15,425 nucleotides of DNA from Dactylosporangium sp. AC04546 (GCF_022095675.1 NZ_JAHYSG010000182.1:1-15425), one strand, 5' to 3'; counted from the first letter of the stretch, positions 7,121-14,400 are shown. Made by a program: numbers and translations. Notes: a model not told the origin generated them from the letters alone.

Positions 7121-8821
7121 GTGCTCGTCGCAGTGTTTCCCGAGGGTGCCGGTGGCCGGCTGAGGCCGCTGGCCGACGACGGCACGCCCACCGGCCCCGA
7201 GCAGCCGGTCCCCGACCTCGTCGCGGCCATCGCCCGGATCGAGGCGGCGGACCGGCCACGCTGGCTCTGGGCTTCCACGGCCGACGTGTTCTCCCGGGTT
7301 GTCCGGGCGGGGGCGCGCGTCGAGCGGTGTTACGACCTGGAGCTGGCCGAGGCCCTGCTGCTGGGGGCCGAGGGCCGGTGGGGCGAGCCCCGCTCGGTCG
7401 CCGCCGCGAGCGCGCGGCTGGCCGGCCGCCCGGTCCCGCCCGACCCGCCGTCGCGGGCCGCGCTGCCGCCCGGCGAGCTGCAGGCCTCGCTGTTCGAGGT
7501 CGACGCGCTGGAGGCTCCGGCCGGCTCGCTCGCCGACCTCGTCGAGGTCTACGTTGCCCAGCGGGCCCGGACCGCGGCCCTGGCCGAGACGCCGGCCGCC
7601 CCCGGGTTCCCGCCGCGCGCCGGCGCGATGCGCACGCTCGTCGCCGCCGAGTCGGCCAGCGCGCTGGTCGCGGCCGAGATGGGCATCGCCGGCCTGCCGT
7701 GGCGGGCCGACGTCCACGACGCCCTGCTTCGCGAGATGCTCGGCGCCCGGTCGGCGGTCGGCGGCGGCCCGCCCGCCCGGCTGGTGGAGCTCAACGAGCG
7801 GCTCAACGAGGCCCTGGGCCAGCGCGTGCACCCCGAGTCGCCGGCCGAGCTGCTGCGGGCGTTCGCCCGCGTCGGCGTCCTGCTGCGCTCGACCCGCCGC
7901 TGGGAGCTCCAGCAGGTCGACCATCCCGCCGTGCCGATCCTCCTGGAATACAAGGAGTTGTATCGGCTGTGGGTCGCCCACGGCTGGACCTGGCTCGAGC
8001 AGTGGGTGACCGGCGGGCGCTTCCGCGCCGAGTACATCCCGGGTGGCGTGGTGTCCGGCCGCTGGGCGACCCGCGGCGGTGGCGCCCTGCAGATCCCCAA
8101 GGTCGTCCGCAAGGCGGTCGTCGCCGACCCCGGCTGGACGTTCGTCGTCGCCGACGCCGGCCAGCTGGAGCCGCGCGTGCTCGCCGCCGTCTCCGGCGAC
8201 GGGCGGCTCGCCCGGGCCGCCGCCGAGGGCGACCTCTATGCCGCGCTCGCCGCCGAGGCCTTCGACGGCGACCGGGCCAAGGCCAAGCTGGCGCTGCTCG
8301 GCGCCATGTATGGGCAGACCGGGGGCAACGCGGCCCCCGCCCTGGCCGCCCTGCGCCGCTTCTACCCGGCCGCGTGGGACCTGGTCGAGGAGGCCGCCCG
8401 CACCGGCGAGACCGGCGGACTGGTCCGCACCTGGCTCGGGCGCACCTGCCCGCCCCCGTCGATGACCTGGCGGGAGGGCTTCGACGGGCCGGGGGAGGGG
8501 GTGGAGTCCGACGACCGCGGCGGCGCGCGGGGCCGCGCCCGTGGCCGCTTCACGCGCAACTTCGTCATCCAGGGCACGGCGGCCGAGTGGGCGCTGGTGC
8601 TGCTGGCCCGGTTACGCGCCGCGCTGACCGGGCTGCGCGCCGAGCTGGTGTTCTTCCAGCACGACGAGGTGGTCGTCCACTGCCCCCGCGACGAGGCCGA
8701 CGAGGTCAGCGCGGCGGTGCAGGCGGCCGCCGAGGAGGCGCGCCGCCTGCTGTTCGGCGAGACCGAGGTCCGCTTCCCGCTGGACGTGTCGGTGGTCGAG
8801 GTCTACGCGGACGCGAAGTAG
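7121..8821 (+). CDS. family A DNA polymerase-like protein (actinobacterial '3'-5' exonuclease/DNA polymerase')
   Basis: This 566-residue protein matches the short PolA-like family annotated in actinobacteria as bifunctional 3'-5' exonuclease/DNA polymerase. Palm motif A is FVVADAGQLEPRVLA (341-355, metal aspartate D345), where Pol I has DYSQIELR. Motif B is RAKAKLALLGAMYGQTGG (385-402). The -QGTAAEWA- helix (484-491) and motif C FFQHDEVVVHC (511-521, D515/E516) follow. The N-terminal half corresponds to the exonuclease-like domain, but I see no convincing DEDD residues, so proofreading is doubtful. No 5' nuclease domain is present. A Gly/Arg/Asp-rich insert lies at about 453-476. The C-terminus VVEVYADAK is repeated just downstream. 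The cellular role is not established; repair or lesion synthesis is a guess. GTG 7103 would add six residues. Confidence 0.85.
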   Translation: MLVAVFPEGAGGRLRPLADDGTPTGPEQPVPDLVAAIARIEAADRPRWLWASTADVFSRVVRAGARVERCYDLELAEALLLGAEGRWGEPRSVAAASARLAGRPVPPDPPSRAALPPGELQASLFEVDALEAPAGSLADLVEVYVAQRARTAALAETPAAPGFPPRAGAMRTLVAAESASALVAAEMGIAGLPWRADVHDALLREMLGARSAVGGGPPARLVELNERLNEALGQRVHPESPAELLRAFARVGVLLRSTRRWELQQVDHPAVPILLEYKELYRLWVAHGWTWLEQWVTGGRFRAEYIPGGVVSGRWATRGGGALQIPKVVRKAVVADPGWTFVVADAGQLEPRVLAAVSGDGRLARAAAEGDLYAALAAEAFDGDRAKAKLALLGAMYGQTGGNAAPALAALRRFYPAAWDLVEEAARTGETGGLVRTWLGRTCPPPSMTWREGFDGPGEGVESDDRGGARGRARGRFTRNFVIQGTAAEWALVLLARLRAALTGLRAELVFFQHDEVVVHCPRDEADEVSAAVQAAAEEARRLLFGETEVRFPLDVSVVEVYADAK

Positions 8822-8868
8822 CGGAAGTGGTCGAAGTGGTCGAGATCTATGCGGACGCGAAGTAGCGG
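8792..8868. repeat. imperfect direct repeat of the polymerase gene 3' end
   Basis: A 33-bp segment ending the polymerase gene and including its TAG (8792-8824) recurs at 8836-8868 with 31 of 33 bases identical. The offset is 44 bp. Between them GAAGTGGTC is repeated twice (8824-8832, 8833-8841). The second copy lies in the convergent Nudix gene and encodes the Nudix C-terminus on the - strand. It still spells VVEIYADAK-stop on the + strand in another frame. This suggests a local tandem duplication or gene conversion at the convergent junction. Confidence 0.85.
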
Positions 8869-9344
8869 GCCATCGCCGCCGTATGGGTCGGGAAGCACAG
8901 TTCGCGCGCCTCGAGGACGATCTCGAAGCCGAGCGACTCCTCCGTGCGCACCGACGCCGGGAGGTCGGCCAGCGGGCGGGGCGGGAGCAGCCCGAAGACC
9001 AGCAGGGTGCCGCTCGCGGCGCTGTGCACGTCGAAGAGCTCGACGTCCGCGGCGTCGGCCTCGATCGTCGTCTCCTCGCGCAGCTCGCGGACGGTGGCCT
9101 CGCGCCAGGCCTCACCGACCTCGATGAAGCCGCCCGGCAGGCCCAGCTCGCCACGCATCGGCTCGATGTCGCGCCGCACCACGACCAGGCCGCGGCCGTG
9201 GTCGGTGTCGACGGGCAGGAGCGCGACCGCCACCGGCAGCGGGTTGCGCCAGGTCGTCTCGCCGCAGGCGGCGCAGATCCGGGGCCACGGGGCCCCTTGC
9301 GCAAAGGCGGCGCCGCAGTGCGAACAGTGATCGTGGAGGGCCAT
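8847..9344 (-). CDS. zinc-ribbon Nudix hydrolase
   Basis: This 165-residue protein has an N-terminal zinc ribbon (C7-x2-C10 ... C24-x2-C27) followed by a Nudix domain. The Nudix box is at 72-94 (GGFIEVGEAWREATVRELREETTI). It fits GX5EX7REUXEEXGU except that the late glycine is T93; the metal-binding REXXEE glutamates are intact. Such proteins hydrolyse nucleoside-diphosphate-linked substrates (NADH, ADP-ribose or similar); the substrate cannot be assigned. ATG 9344 (MALHDHCSHCG) begins just before the first Cys pair. A longer upstream frame is spurious because it runs through the divergent promoter region. It converges on the polymerase gene with only 25 bp between stops, and its last codons (ARYFASA) lie in the duplicated tail. 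Confidence 0.9.
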   Translation of the reverse strand: MALHDHCSHCGAAFAQGAPWPRICAACGETTWRNPLPVAVALLPVDTDHGRGLVVVRRDIEPMRGELGLPGGFIEVGEAWREATVRELREETTIEADAADVELFDVHSAASGTLLVFGLLPPRPLADLPASVRTEESLGFEIVLEARELCFPTHTAAMARYFASA

Positions 9345-9352
9345 GGGAACGC

Positions 9353-9376
9353 AGCCTACCGACCGGGTATTAGGCT
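9353..9376. promoter_or_regulatory. divergent promoter region with mirrored TAGGCT boxes
   Basis: AGCCTA (9353-9358) and TAGGCT (9371-9376) form an inverted repeat with a 12-bp spacer. Read on the - strand, TAGGCT ends eight bases before the Nudix ATG at 9344 and could serve as its -10 box. The + strand copy could serve the nucleotidyltransferase at 9416. Both uses are inferred from the TANNNT pattern and position. Confidence 0.4.
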
Positions 9377-9415
9377 GATCGGTGCTGCATCGTTGGACGC
9401 TGGTAGGAGTGCCCG

Positions 9416-9994
9416 CTGAGCGCGATAGTCGGACTGGTCCTCGCCGCAGGTGGCGGCCGCCGGTATGGCGGGCCGAAGGCCCTTGTGCGTCACGACGACG
9501 GCCAACTGCTCGTCGAGCGCGCCGTGGCCACCCTGCGTGGTGGAGGCTGCACACGCATTCTCGTCGTCCTGGGCGCCGAAGCCGCCCGGGTCCGCGGCGA
9601 GGCGCAGCTCGGTGACGCCGAGCTGGTCGAGAACGCCGTCTGGAAGAGCGGCATGGGCTCGTCGCTGCGCACGGGGCTGGCCGCGCTGGCCGGCACCGAC
9701 GCCACCGCGGCGGCGGTCCTGCTGGTGGACACCCCGGGCATCGGCCCTGACGCGGTCGCGCGCCTGCTCGCGGCCACCGACGGCGGCCCGGGCGCGCTGC
9801 TCACCGCGACCTACAAGGGCAAGCGCGGCCACCCGGTCATCCTGGGCCGTGACCACTGGGCGGGCGTGACGACCCTGGCCACGGCCGATGTCGGCGCCCG
9901 CGCCTACCTGATCGCCCACGCCGACCAGGTGCAGGGCGTGCCCTGCGAGGACATCGCCGACGACGCCGACCTCGACGTCCCGCCGGAGTCCTGA
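9416..9994 (+). CDS. MocA-like molybdenum cofactor nucleotidyltransferase, apparent CTG start
   Basis: This 192-residue NTP-transferase is of the MobA/MocA type. The nucleotide-binding signature is at 7-23 (LVLAAGGGRRYGGPKAL), the metal-site motif is LLVDTPGI (102-109), and GHPVILGRDHW (138-148) is diagnostic. MocA enzymes add CMP to molybdopterin to make the cytosine dinucleotide cofactor used by xanthine/CO-dehydrogenase-type molybdenum hydroxylases. The in-frame ORF opens at 9407 and has no ATG, GTG or TTG before GTG 9485, which would delete the signature loop. CTG 9416 follows AGGAG (9405-9409) by six bases and gives MSAIVGLVLAAG, so I take it as the start. Genes for CoxD-, CoxE- and XdhC-like proteins downstream support a role in molybdenum enzyme maturation. 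Confidence 0.85.
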   Translation: MSAIVGLVLAAGGGRRYGGPKALVRHDDGQLLVERAVATLRGGGCTRILVVLGAEAARVRGEAQLGDAELVENAVWKSGMGSSLRTGLAALAGTDATAAAVLLVDTPGIGPDAVARLLAATDGGPGALLTATYKGKRGHPVILGRDHWAGVTTLATADVGARAYLIAHADQVQGVPCEDIADDADLDVPPES

Positions 9995-10009
9995 GACGGC
10001 AAGCGGTCC

Positions 10010-10056
10010 TGCCGGGAGCACCTCGGCGCCCCCGTGCCGCCGACGTCTTCCCGGCA
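10010..10056. terminator. nested inverted repeat after the nucleotidyltransferase, possible terminator
   Basis: TGCCGGGA (10010-10017) pairs with TCCCGGCA (10049-10056). Inside, TCGGCG (10023-10028) pairs with CGCCGA (10038-10043). The structure starts 15 bp after the MocA-like stop but has no T-tract, so termination is plausible rather than certain. The rest of the 290-bp gap to the next gene (10057-10272) contains no convincing gene on either strand; CACCGGCAGA occurs twice near its 3' end. Confidence 0.4.
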
Positions 10057-10272
10057 AGACGCTGCCCGGCGCGATGCGCGCCGCGGGGCCAACGCTACGG
10101 CCTGTCGCGATGGCCGCGCCGCACCGCCGCCGAGCCCACCGCGCGGGGGAGCCGCCCGGCGGCCAGCGGCGTGACCTGCATCGATGCGATCATCGTGCGC
10201 TCCGGGGCGGCGATCACCGGCAGAATCGGCACCGGCAGATTGCTCGTGCGGGTCGTGGCGGTCGAGCGGTGT

Positions 10273-10278
10273 CATGAT
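10273..10278 (+). promoter_or_regulatory. -10-like hexamer for a leaderless start
   Basis: CATGAT ends six bases before the GTG at 10285 and differs from TATGAT at only the first base. It marks the likely transcription start at the start codon. It also argues against translation beginning at the in-frame GTG 10171. Confidence 0.5.
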
Positions 10279-10284
10279 CGATGC

Positions 10285-11298
10285 GTGGAACTCGGTGTGT
10301 ACAGCTTCGGCGACCGTCATCCCGATCCGGTCACCGGCGAGCAGGTGCCGGTCGCGCAGCGCCTGGCGGAGACGGTGGAGCGGATCCGGCTCGCCGACCA
10401 GGTCGGTCTGACCTTCTACGGGCTCGGCGAGCACCACCTGCCGAACTATGCGATATCCAACCCCGCCACCGTGCTGGCGGCCGCGGCGAGCGTCACCACG
10501 ACCATCACCCTGAGCAGTGCGGTCACCGTGCTGAGCACCGAGGACCCGGTGCGGGTGTACCAGCAGTTCACCACGCTCGACCAGCTCAGCCGCGGGCGGG
10601 CCGAGCTGCTGGCCGGGCGCGGGTCGTTCATCGAGTCGTTCCCGCTGTTCGGGGCCGACCTGGGCGACTACGACGCGCTGTTCGACGAGAAGCTCGAGCT
10701 CCTGCTCCAGCTCGACCAGGGCAACCCGGTCACCTGGTCGGGGCGGTTCCGGCCGGCGCTCGACAACGTCGACGTGTATCCCCGGCCCTACGGCGAGCAC
10801 CTGCGCATCTCCGTCGGGACCGGCGGCAACCCGCAGTCGTCGGTGCGGGCCGGCGTGCTCGGCCTGCCGGTCGTCTACGCCGTGATCGGCGGGCGGCCCG
10901 AGCGGTTCGCGCCGCTGGTGGACCTCTACCGGCGGGCCGGCGGCACGCACGTGACGATGGGGGCGATCGGGCTGGTCGCCAAGGACTCGCGGGAGGCCAA
11001 GGAGGCGTTCTACCCGTACTGGCTGGCGACGATGAAGTACGGCGCCGCGGCCCGCGGCTGGACCGTGCCCACCCGCGCCGAGTACGACGAGTGGGCCCGC
11101 GGGGCACAGTCGATCTTCGCCGGCAGCCCGGAGGAGGTCGCCGAGCGCCTGATCACCGTCGGCAAACTCGTCGGGGCGGACCGTTACGCCATGCAGATGG
11201 ACTGGTCCGGGGTGCCGCACCGGCTCGTCATGGAGTCGATCGAGCTGCTCGGCACCGAGGTGTTGCCACTGGTCCGGGCGGCATTCGCGTCCGAATGA
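10285..11298 (+). CDS. LLM-class flavin-dependent oxidoreductase
   Basis: This 337-residue protein is a luciferase-like (bacterial luciferase / F420-dependent) TIM-barrel oxidoreductase of the Atu2307/SP_0267-like subgroup. Landmarks: LGVYSFGD at the N-terminus, FYGLGEHHLPNYAISNPATVLAAAASVTTTITLSSAVTVLS (44-84), PVRVYQQFTTLDQLSRGRAELLAGRGSFIESFPLFG (88-123), VGTGGNPQSSVRAG (177-190) and the C-terminal FAGSPEEVAERL (278-289). Proteins of this class use FMN or F420 to oxidise diverse small substrates; neither cofactor nor substrate can be fixed here. GTG 10285 was chosen from the family N-terminus and the -10-like box six bases upstream. The next gene starts 21 bp after its stop, so it is flanked by molybdenum-enzyme maturation genes and may be co-expressed with them. 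A metabolic link is inference only. Confidence 0.9.
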   Translation: MELGVYSFGDRHPDPVTGEQVPVAQRLAETVERIRLADQVGLTFYGLGEHHLPNYAISNPATVLAAAASVTTTITLSSAVTVLSTEDPVRVYQQFTTLDQLSRGRAELLAGRGSFIESFPLFGADLGDYDALFDEKLELLLQLDQGNPVTWSGRFRPALDNVDVYPRPYGEHLRISVGTGGNPQSSVRAGVLGLPVVYAVIGGRPERFAPLVDLYRRAGGTHVTMGAIGLVAKDSREAKEAFYPYWLATMKYGAAARGWTVPTRAEYDEWARGAQSIFAGSPEEVAERLITVGKLVGADRYAMQMDWSGVPHRLVMESIELLGTEVLPLVRAAFASE

Positions 11299-11307
11299 AA
11301 AGTGGCG

Positions 11308-11313
11308 CATAGT
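11308..11313 (+). promoter_or_regulatory. -10-like hexamer for a leaderless start
   Basis: CATAGT lies in the 21-bp gap after the LLM oxidoreductase and ends six bases before the GTG at 11320. The ATPase gene may thus have its own promoter in addition to read-through from upstream. Confidence 0.45.
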
Positions 11314-11319
11314 TGACGC

Positions 11320-12174
11320 GTGCCGGACTTCGCGTCGCCGGCCGCGTTGGCGGCGGGCCTGGCCGACGTGGGCTACCTCGCTGACGAGGGGCTCGCGATG
11401 GCAGGCTTCCTTGCGCTGCGCCTGCACCGGCCGATCTTCCTGGAGGGTGACGCGGGGGTCGGCAAGACCGCGTTCGCGGCCGCCCTCGCCGAGGCGACCG
11501 GCGTCGAGCTGATCCGGCTCCAGTGCTACGAGGGGCTCGACGCCGCACAGGCCCTCTACGACTGGGACTTCCCCCGCCAGGTGCTCCACCTGCGCGCCGT
11601 GGAGACGGCGGCGCACGGCACGCTGTCGGCGGCCGAGCTGGAGGCCGACCTCTACGACCGGCGGTTCCTGATCGCGCGGCCCCTGCTCCAGGCGATCGAG
11701 CGGGCGCCCTGCGTGCTGCTGGTCGACGAGATCGACCGGGCGGACGACGAGTTCGAGGCGTTCCTGCTGGAGCTGCTGGCCGAGGCCGCCGTGAGCGTGC
11801 CCGAGCTGGGGCGGATCGAGGCGGTCGTCCCGCCGGTCGTGGTGGTGACGAGCAACCGGACGCGCGAGGTCCACGACGCGTTGAAACGCCGCTGCCTGTA
11901 CCACTGGGTCGGCCACCCCACCCCCGAGCGCGAGGCCGAGATCGTGCGCCGCCGCCTGCCCGGGGTCGGTGAGCGCCTCGCCCGCGAGGTCGCCGCGGCC
12001 ACCGCCCGGCTGCGCACCCTCGACCTCGTCAAGCCGCCCGGGGTGGCGGAGGCGATCGACTGGGCGGCCGCGCTCAGCGCGCTGGGTGTGGCCATGCCCG
12101 GTCCGGAGACGCTCGGGGTCGTGCTCAAGGTGCGCGAGGACATCGAGCTGGTGCGAGCCTCCGATGTGGTTTGA
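11320..12174 (+). CDS. MoxR/CoxD-like AAA+ ATPase
   Basis: This 284-residue AAA+ ATPase is of the MoxR class, most like CoxD. Walker A is GDAGVGKT (43-50), Walker B VLLVDEID (132-139), sensor 1 VVTSNRTRE (175-183, N179), and the arginine-finger region DALKRRC (186-192). A C-terminal helical lid follows. In Oligotropha-type CO dehydrogenase clusters CoxD acts with the VWA protein CoxE in assembling the copper-sulfido-molybdenum active site; related pairs occur with other molybdenum hydroxylases. Here the next gene overlaps it by 11 bp and encodes exactly such a VWA protein, then an XdhC-like protein. GTG 11320 (VPDFASP) is preceded by a -10-like box at leaderless spacing. The assignment as a hydroxylase maturation ATPase rests on this gene order. 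Confidence 0.9.
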   Translation: MPDFASPAALAAGLADVGYLADEGLAMAGFLALRLHRPIFLEGDAGVGKTAFAAALAEATGVELIRLQCYEGLDAAQALYDWDFPRQVLHLRAVETAAHGTLSAAELEADLYDRRFLIARPLLQAIERAPCVLLVDEIDRADDEFEAFLLELLAEAAVSVPELGRIEAVVPPVVVVTSNRTREVHDALKRRCLYHWVGHPTPEREAEIVRRRLPGVGERLAREVAAATARLRTLDLVKPPGVAEAIDWAAALSALGVAMPGPETLGVVLKVREDIELVRASDVV

Positions 12175-13201
12175 GGCGCCGCTCGACCGCCGCATCGCCT
12201 TCCTCTCCGCACTCGACGAGGTGGGCGTCGAGCATGCGTACTGGGTGGGCCGGCTGACCCTGTGCGGCTCTCCCGAGGACATCGCCCGCTACGACGCGGC
12301 CTTCCACGGCCAGTCCCGCGACCCCGACCCGCGCGGCAGCGCGTGGCAGGTGCGCCGGCTGCCCGAGCGGTCGCTGTTCCGCGCCACCATGCCCCCGTCG
12401 GCGCCGGCGGCCGACGGCGACCCGGCGCTCAGCGTGCAGGCCAGTGATGCCGAGGTGCTGCGGCACCGCGACCTCGCGACGCTGTCCGGCCAGGAGCGGG
12501 CCGAGGCGGCGCGGCTGCTGGCCCGGCTCGCGGGCGCGCACCCGCAGCGCCCGGGCCGGCGGTACCGGCCGGACTCCCGCGGCACCATCGACCGCCGCCG
12601 CACCGTGCGCGCCATGCTGCGGGCCGGCGGCGAGCCCCGCCCGCTGCTGCGCCGGTCGCGGCGGCCCCGGCCGCGCCGCCTGGTGCTGCTGCTCGACGTG
12701 TCCGGCTCCATGTCGCCGTACGCCGACGCGCTGCTGCGCCTCGCGCACGCGTTCGTCCAGCACCGTCCACGGTGGACGGCCGTGTATGCGCTCGGCACCC
12801 GGCTCACCCCGCTGACCGCCGCGCTGCGCACCCGCGACGTCGAGGCGGCGCTGCGCGAGGCCGGTCGCGCGATCCCCGACTGGCGCGGCGGCACCCGGCT
12901 CGCCGACACCGTCACCGAGTTCGTCCGCCGCGACGGCCACCGCGGGGTCGCCCGCCGCGCCGTCGTGGTCGTCTGCAGCGACGGCTGGGAGTGCGGCGAC
13001 CCGGCCCGCCTCGGCGCCGCCGTCGCCCACGTCCACCGGCTCGCCGAGCGGACGATCTGGGTCAGCCCGCATGCGGGCCGGCCGGGCTTCACCCCGTCGG
13101 CGGCCGGGCTGGCCGCCGTGCTGCCGCACGTGGACGCCCTCGTCGCCGGGCATACGGTGGCGGCGATCGAAGCATTGGTACAGGAGGTCCGCGATGCGTG
13201 A
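12164..13201 (+). CDS. VWA domain protein, CoxE-like
   Basis: This 345-residue protein has a basic N-terminal half and a C-terminal von Willebrand factor A domain. The metal-ion-dependent adhesion site is complete: D178-V-S180-G-S182 (LLLDVSGSMSPYAD), T244 in RGGTRLADT, and D273 in VCSDGWECGD. The RYRPDSRGTIDRRRTVRAML segment (134-152) before the domain is typical of CoxE. CoxE-type proteins partner a MoxR/CoxD ATPase as a chaperone pair. ATG 12164 lies 11 bp inside the end of the ATPase gene without a clear ribosome-binding site, so translational coupling is likely. Its 3' end overlaps the next gene by 8 bp. No signal peptide or membrane segment is visible, so it should be cytoplasmic. Confidence 0.9.
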   Translation: MWFEAPLDRRIAFLSALDEVGVEHAYWVGRLTLCGSPEDIARYDAAFHGQSRDPDPRGSAWQVRRLPERSLFRATMPPSAPAADGDPALSVQASDAEVLRHRDLATLSGQERAEAARLLARLAGAHPQRPGRRYRPDSRGTIDRRRTVRAMLRAGGEPRPLLRRSRRPRPRRLVLLLDVSGSMSPYADALLRLAHAFVQHRPRWTAVYALGTRLTPLTAALRTRDVEAALREAGRAIPDWRGGTRLADTVTEFVRRDGHRGVARRAVVVVCSDGWECGDPARLGAAVAHVHRLAERTIWVSPHAGRPGFTPSAAGLAAVLPHVDALVAGHTVAAIEALVQEVRDA

Positions 13202-14306
13202 GGTGTTGACCGAGCTCGTCGACTGGTGGCGCGCCGGCGATCCGGTCGGCATGGCCACCGTCGTGCGGACCTGGCGCAGCTCGCCCCGCCCGGCCGGGGC
13301 GACGATGCTGGTCGGCCCCGACGGCACCGCGGTCGGCAGCGTCTCCGGCGGCTGTGTCGAGGGCGCGGTCTACGAGCTCGCGCGCGAGGTCGTCGAGTCC
13401 GGGCAGCCGGTCGTCCAGCGGTACGGCGTGAGCGACGACGACGCCTTCGCGGTCGGCCTGACCTGTGGCGGCATCATCGAGCTGCTCGTGGAGCCGGTGT
13501 CCCGCGAGACCTACCCCGAGCTGGAGGCCGTCGCCCGCGCGATCGAGGCGCACGACCCGGTCGCCGTCGTCTCCGTCGTCGAGGGCCCGGCCGACCGCAT
13601 CGGCCGCCGGATGGTGGTCTGGCCGTCGTCGTCGAGTGGCACCCTCGGCTCTCCGCGCCTGGACGCCGCCGCCACCGACGACGCCCGCGGCCTGCTCGCG
13701 GCCGGCCGCACCGACACGCTCCACTACGGCCCCGACGGCGAGCGGCGCGGCGAGGGCCTGACCCTGTTCGTGGCCTCGTACGCGCCGCCCGCGCGCATGC
13801 TCGTCTTCGGCGCGATCGACTTCGCCGCGTCCGTGGCCCGCATCGGCGCGTTTCTGGGCTACCGCGTCACCGTCTGCGACGCCCGCCCGGTCTTCGCGAC
13901 CGCCAAGCGCTTCCCGGGGGCCGACGAGGTCGTGGTCGACTGGCCGCACCGGTACCTCAGGCAGGAGCTCGACGCCGGCCGCGTCGACGACCGCACGGTG
14001 GTCTGCGTCCTCACCCACGACCCGAAGTTCGACGTCCCGGTGCTCCAGGTGGCCCTCGCCGAGCGGTTCGCGTACGTCGGCGCGATGGGCTCCCGCCGCA
14101 CCCACGACGACCGCATGGCCCGCCTCCGCGAGGCCGGCGTGACCGAGAAGGAGCTGGCCCGCCTGTCCTCGCCGATCGGCCTGGACCTGGGCGCCCGCAC
14201 CCCGGAGGAGACCGCGGTGAGCATCGCCGCGGAGATCATCGCCGGCCGCTGGGGCGGCGGCGGCGCCCGCCTGACCGAGCTGGCGGGCCGCATCCACCAC
14301 GACTGA
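13194..14306 (+). CDS. XdhC/CoxF-like molybdenum hydroxylase maturation factor
   Basis: This 370-residue XdhC-family protein has the N-terminal CoxI-type segment with VGSVSGGCVEGAVY (47-60) and the conserved CGG (91-93). A C-terminal Rossmann-like domain follows (FGAIDFAASVARIGAFLGYRVTVCDARPVFATAKRFPGAD, about 205-244; LTHDPKFDVPVL; YVGAMGSRRTHDDR). XdhC proteins bind molybdenum cofactor, protect or sulfurate it, and insert it into xanthine-dehydrogenase-family enzymes. ATG 13194 overlaps the VWA gene by 8 bp and has AGGAGG (13182-13187) six bases upstream, the strongest ribosome-binding site in this block. It closes the CoxD-CoxE-CoxF-like order. The client enzyme is not encoded within the window. 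Confidence 0.92.
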   Translation: MREVLTELVDWWRAGDPVGMATVVRTWRSSPRPAGATMLVGPDGTAVGSVSGGCVEGAVYELAREVVESGQPVVQRYGVSDDDAFAVGLTCGGIIELLVEPVSRETYPELEAVARAIEAHDPVAVVSVVEGPADRIGRRMVVWPSSSSGTLGSPRLDAAATDDARGLLAAGRTDTLHYGPDGERRGEGLTLFVASYAPPARMLVFGAIDFAASVARIGAFLGYRVTVCDARPVFATAKRFPGADEVVVDWPHRYLRQELDAGRVDDRTVVCVLTHDPKFDVPVLQVALAERFAYVGAMGSRRTHDDRMARLREAGVTEKELARLSSPIGLDLGARTPEETAVSIAAEIIAGRWGGGGARLTELAGRIHHD

Positions 14307-14325
14307 CGCCCACCCCCCCCTCCTC

Positions 14326-14400
14326 CGCGATCTTGGAGTTGTGGTCCCGGCTTTATGTCGACAAATCCGACATATTCGGGACCACGACTCCAAGATCGCG
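14326..14400. repeat. large palindrome (24-bp outer arms plus inner stem)
   Basis: Left arm 14326-14349 and right arm 14377-14400 pair over 24 bases with one G-T wobble position. After an asymmetric internal loop an inner stem, ATGTCG (14355-14360) with CGACAT (14368-14373), closes a 7-base loop. Pairing can extend a few bases outside (CCTC with GGGG). It starts 19 bp after the XdhC-like stop and may end that transcript, but lacks a T-tract. From memory, intergenic palindromes containing GATCTTGGAGT..GTGGTCCC are common in Micromonosporaceae genomes, which would make it a dispersed REP/MITE-like element. I could not verify this. Confidence 0.85.

Noticed and set aside
8847..9554. 235-residue version of the Nudix protein
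   Set aside because: The extra N-terminus runs through the divergent promoter and into the MocA-like gene; the zinc-ribbon start at 9344 is natural for the family.
10074..10277. 67-codon ORF in the gap before the LLM oxidoreductase
   Set aside because: Arg/His-rich translation, no ribosome-binding site and no recognisable feature.
9904..12282. 792-codon open frame on the - strand
   Set aside because: It lies opposite the LLM oxidoreductase and CoxD-like genes and shows no domain; it is a shadow of third-position GC bias.
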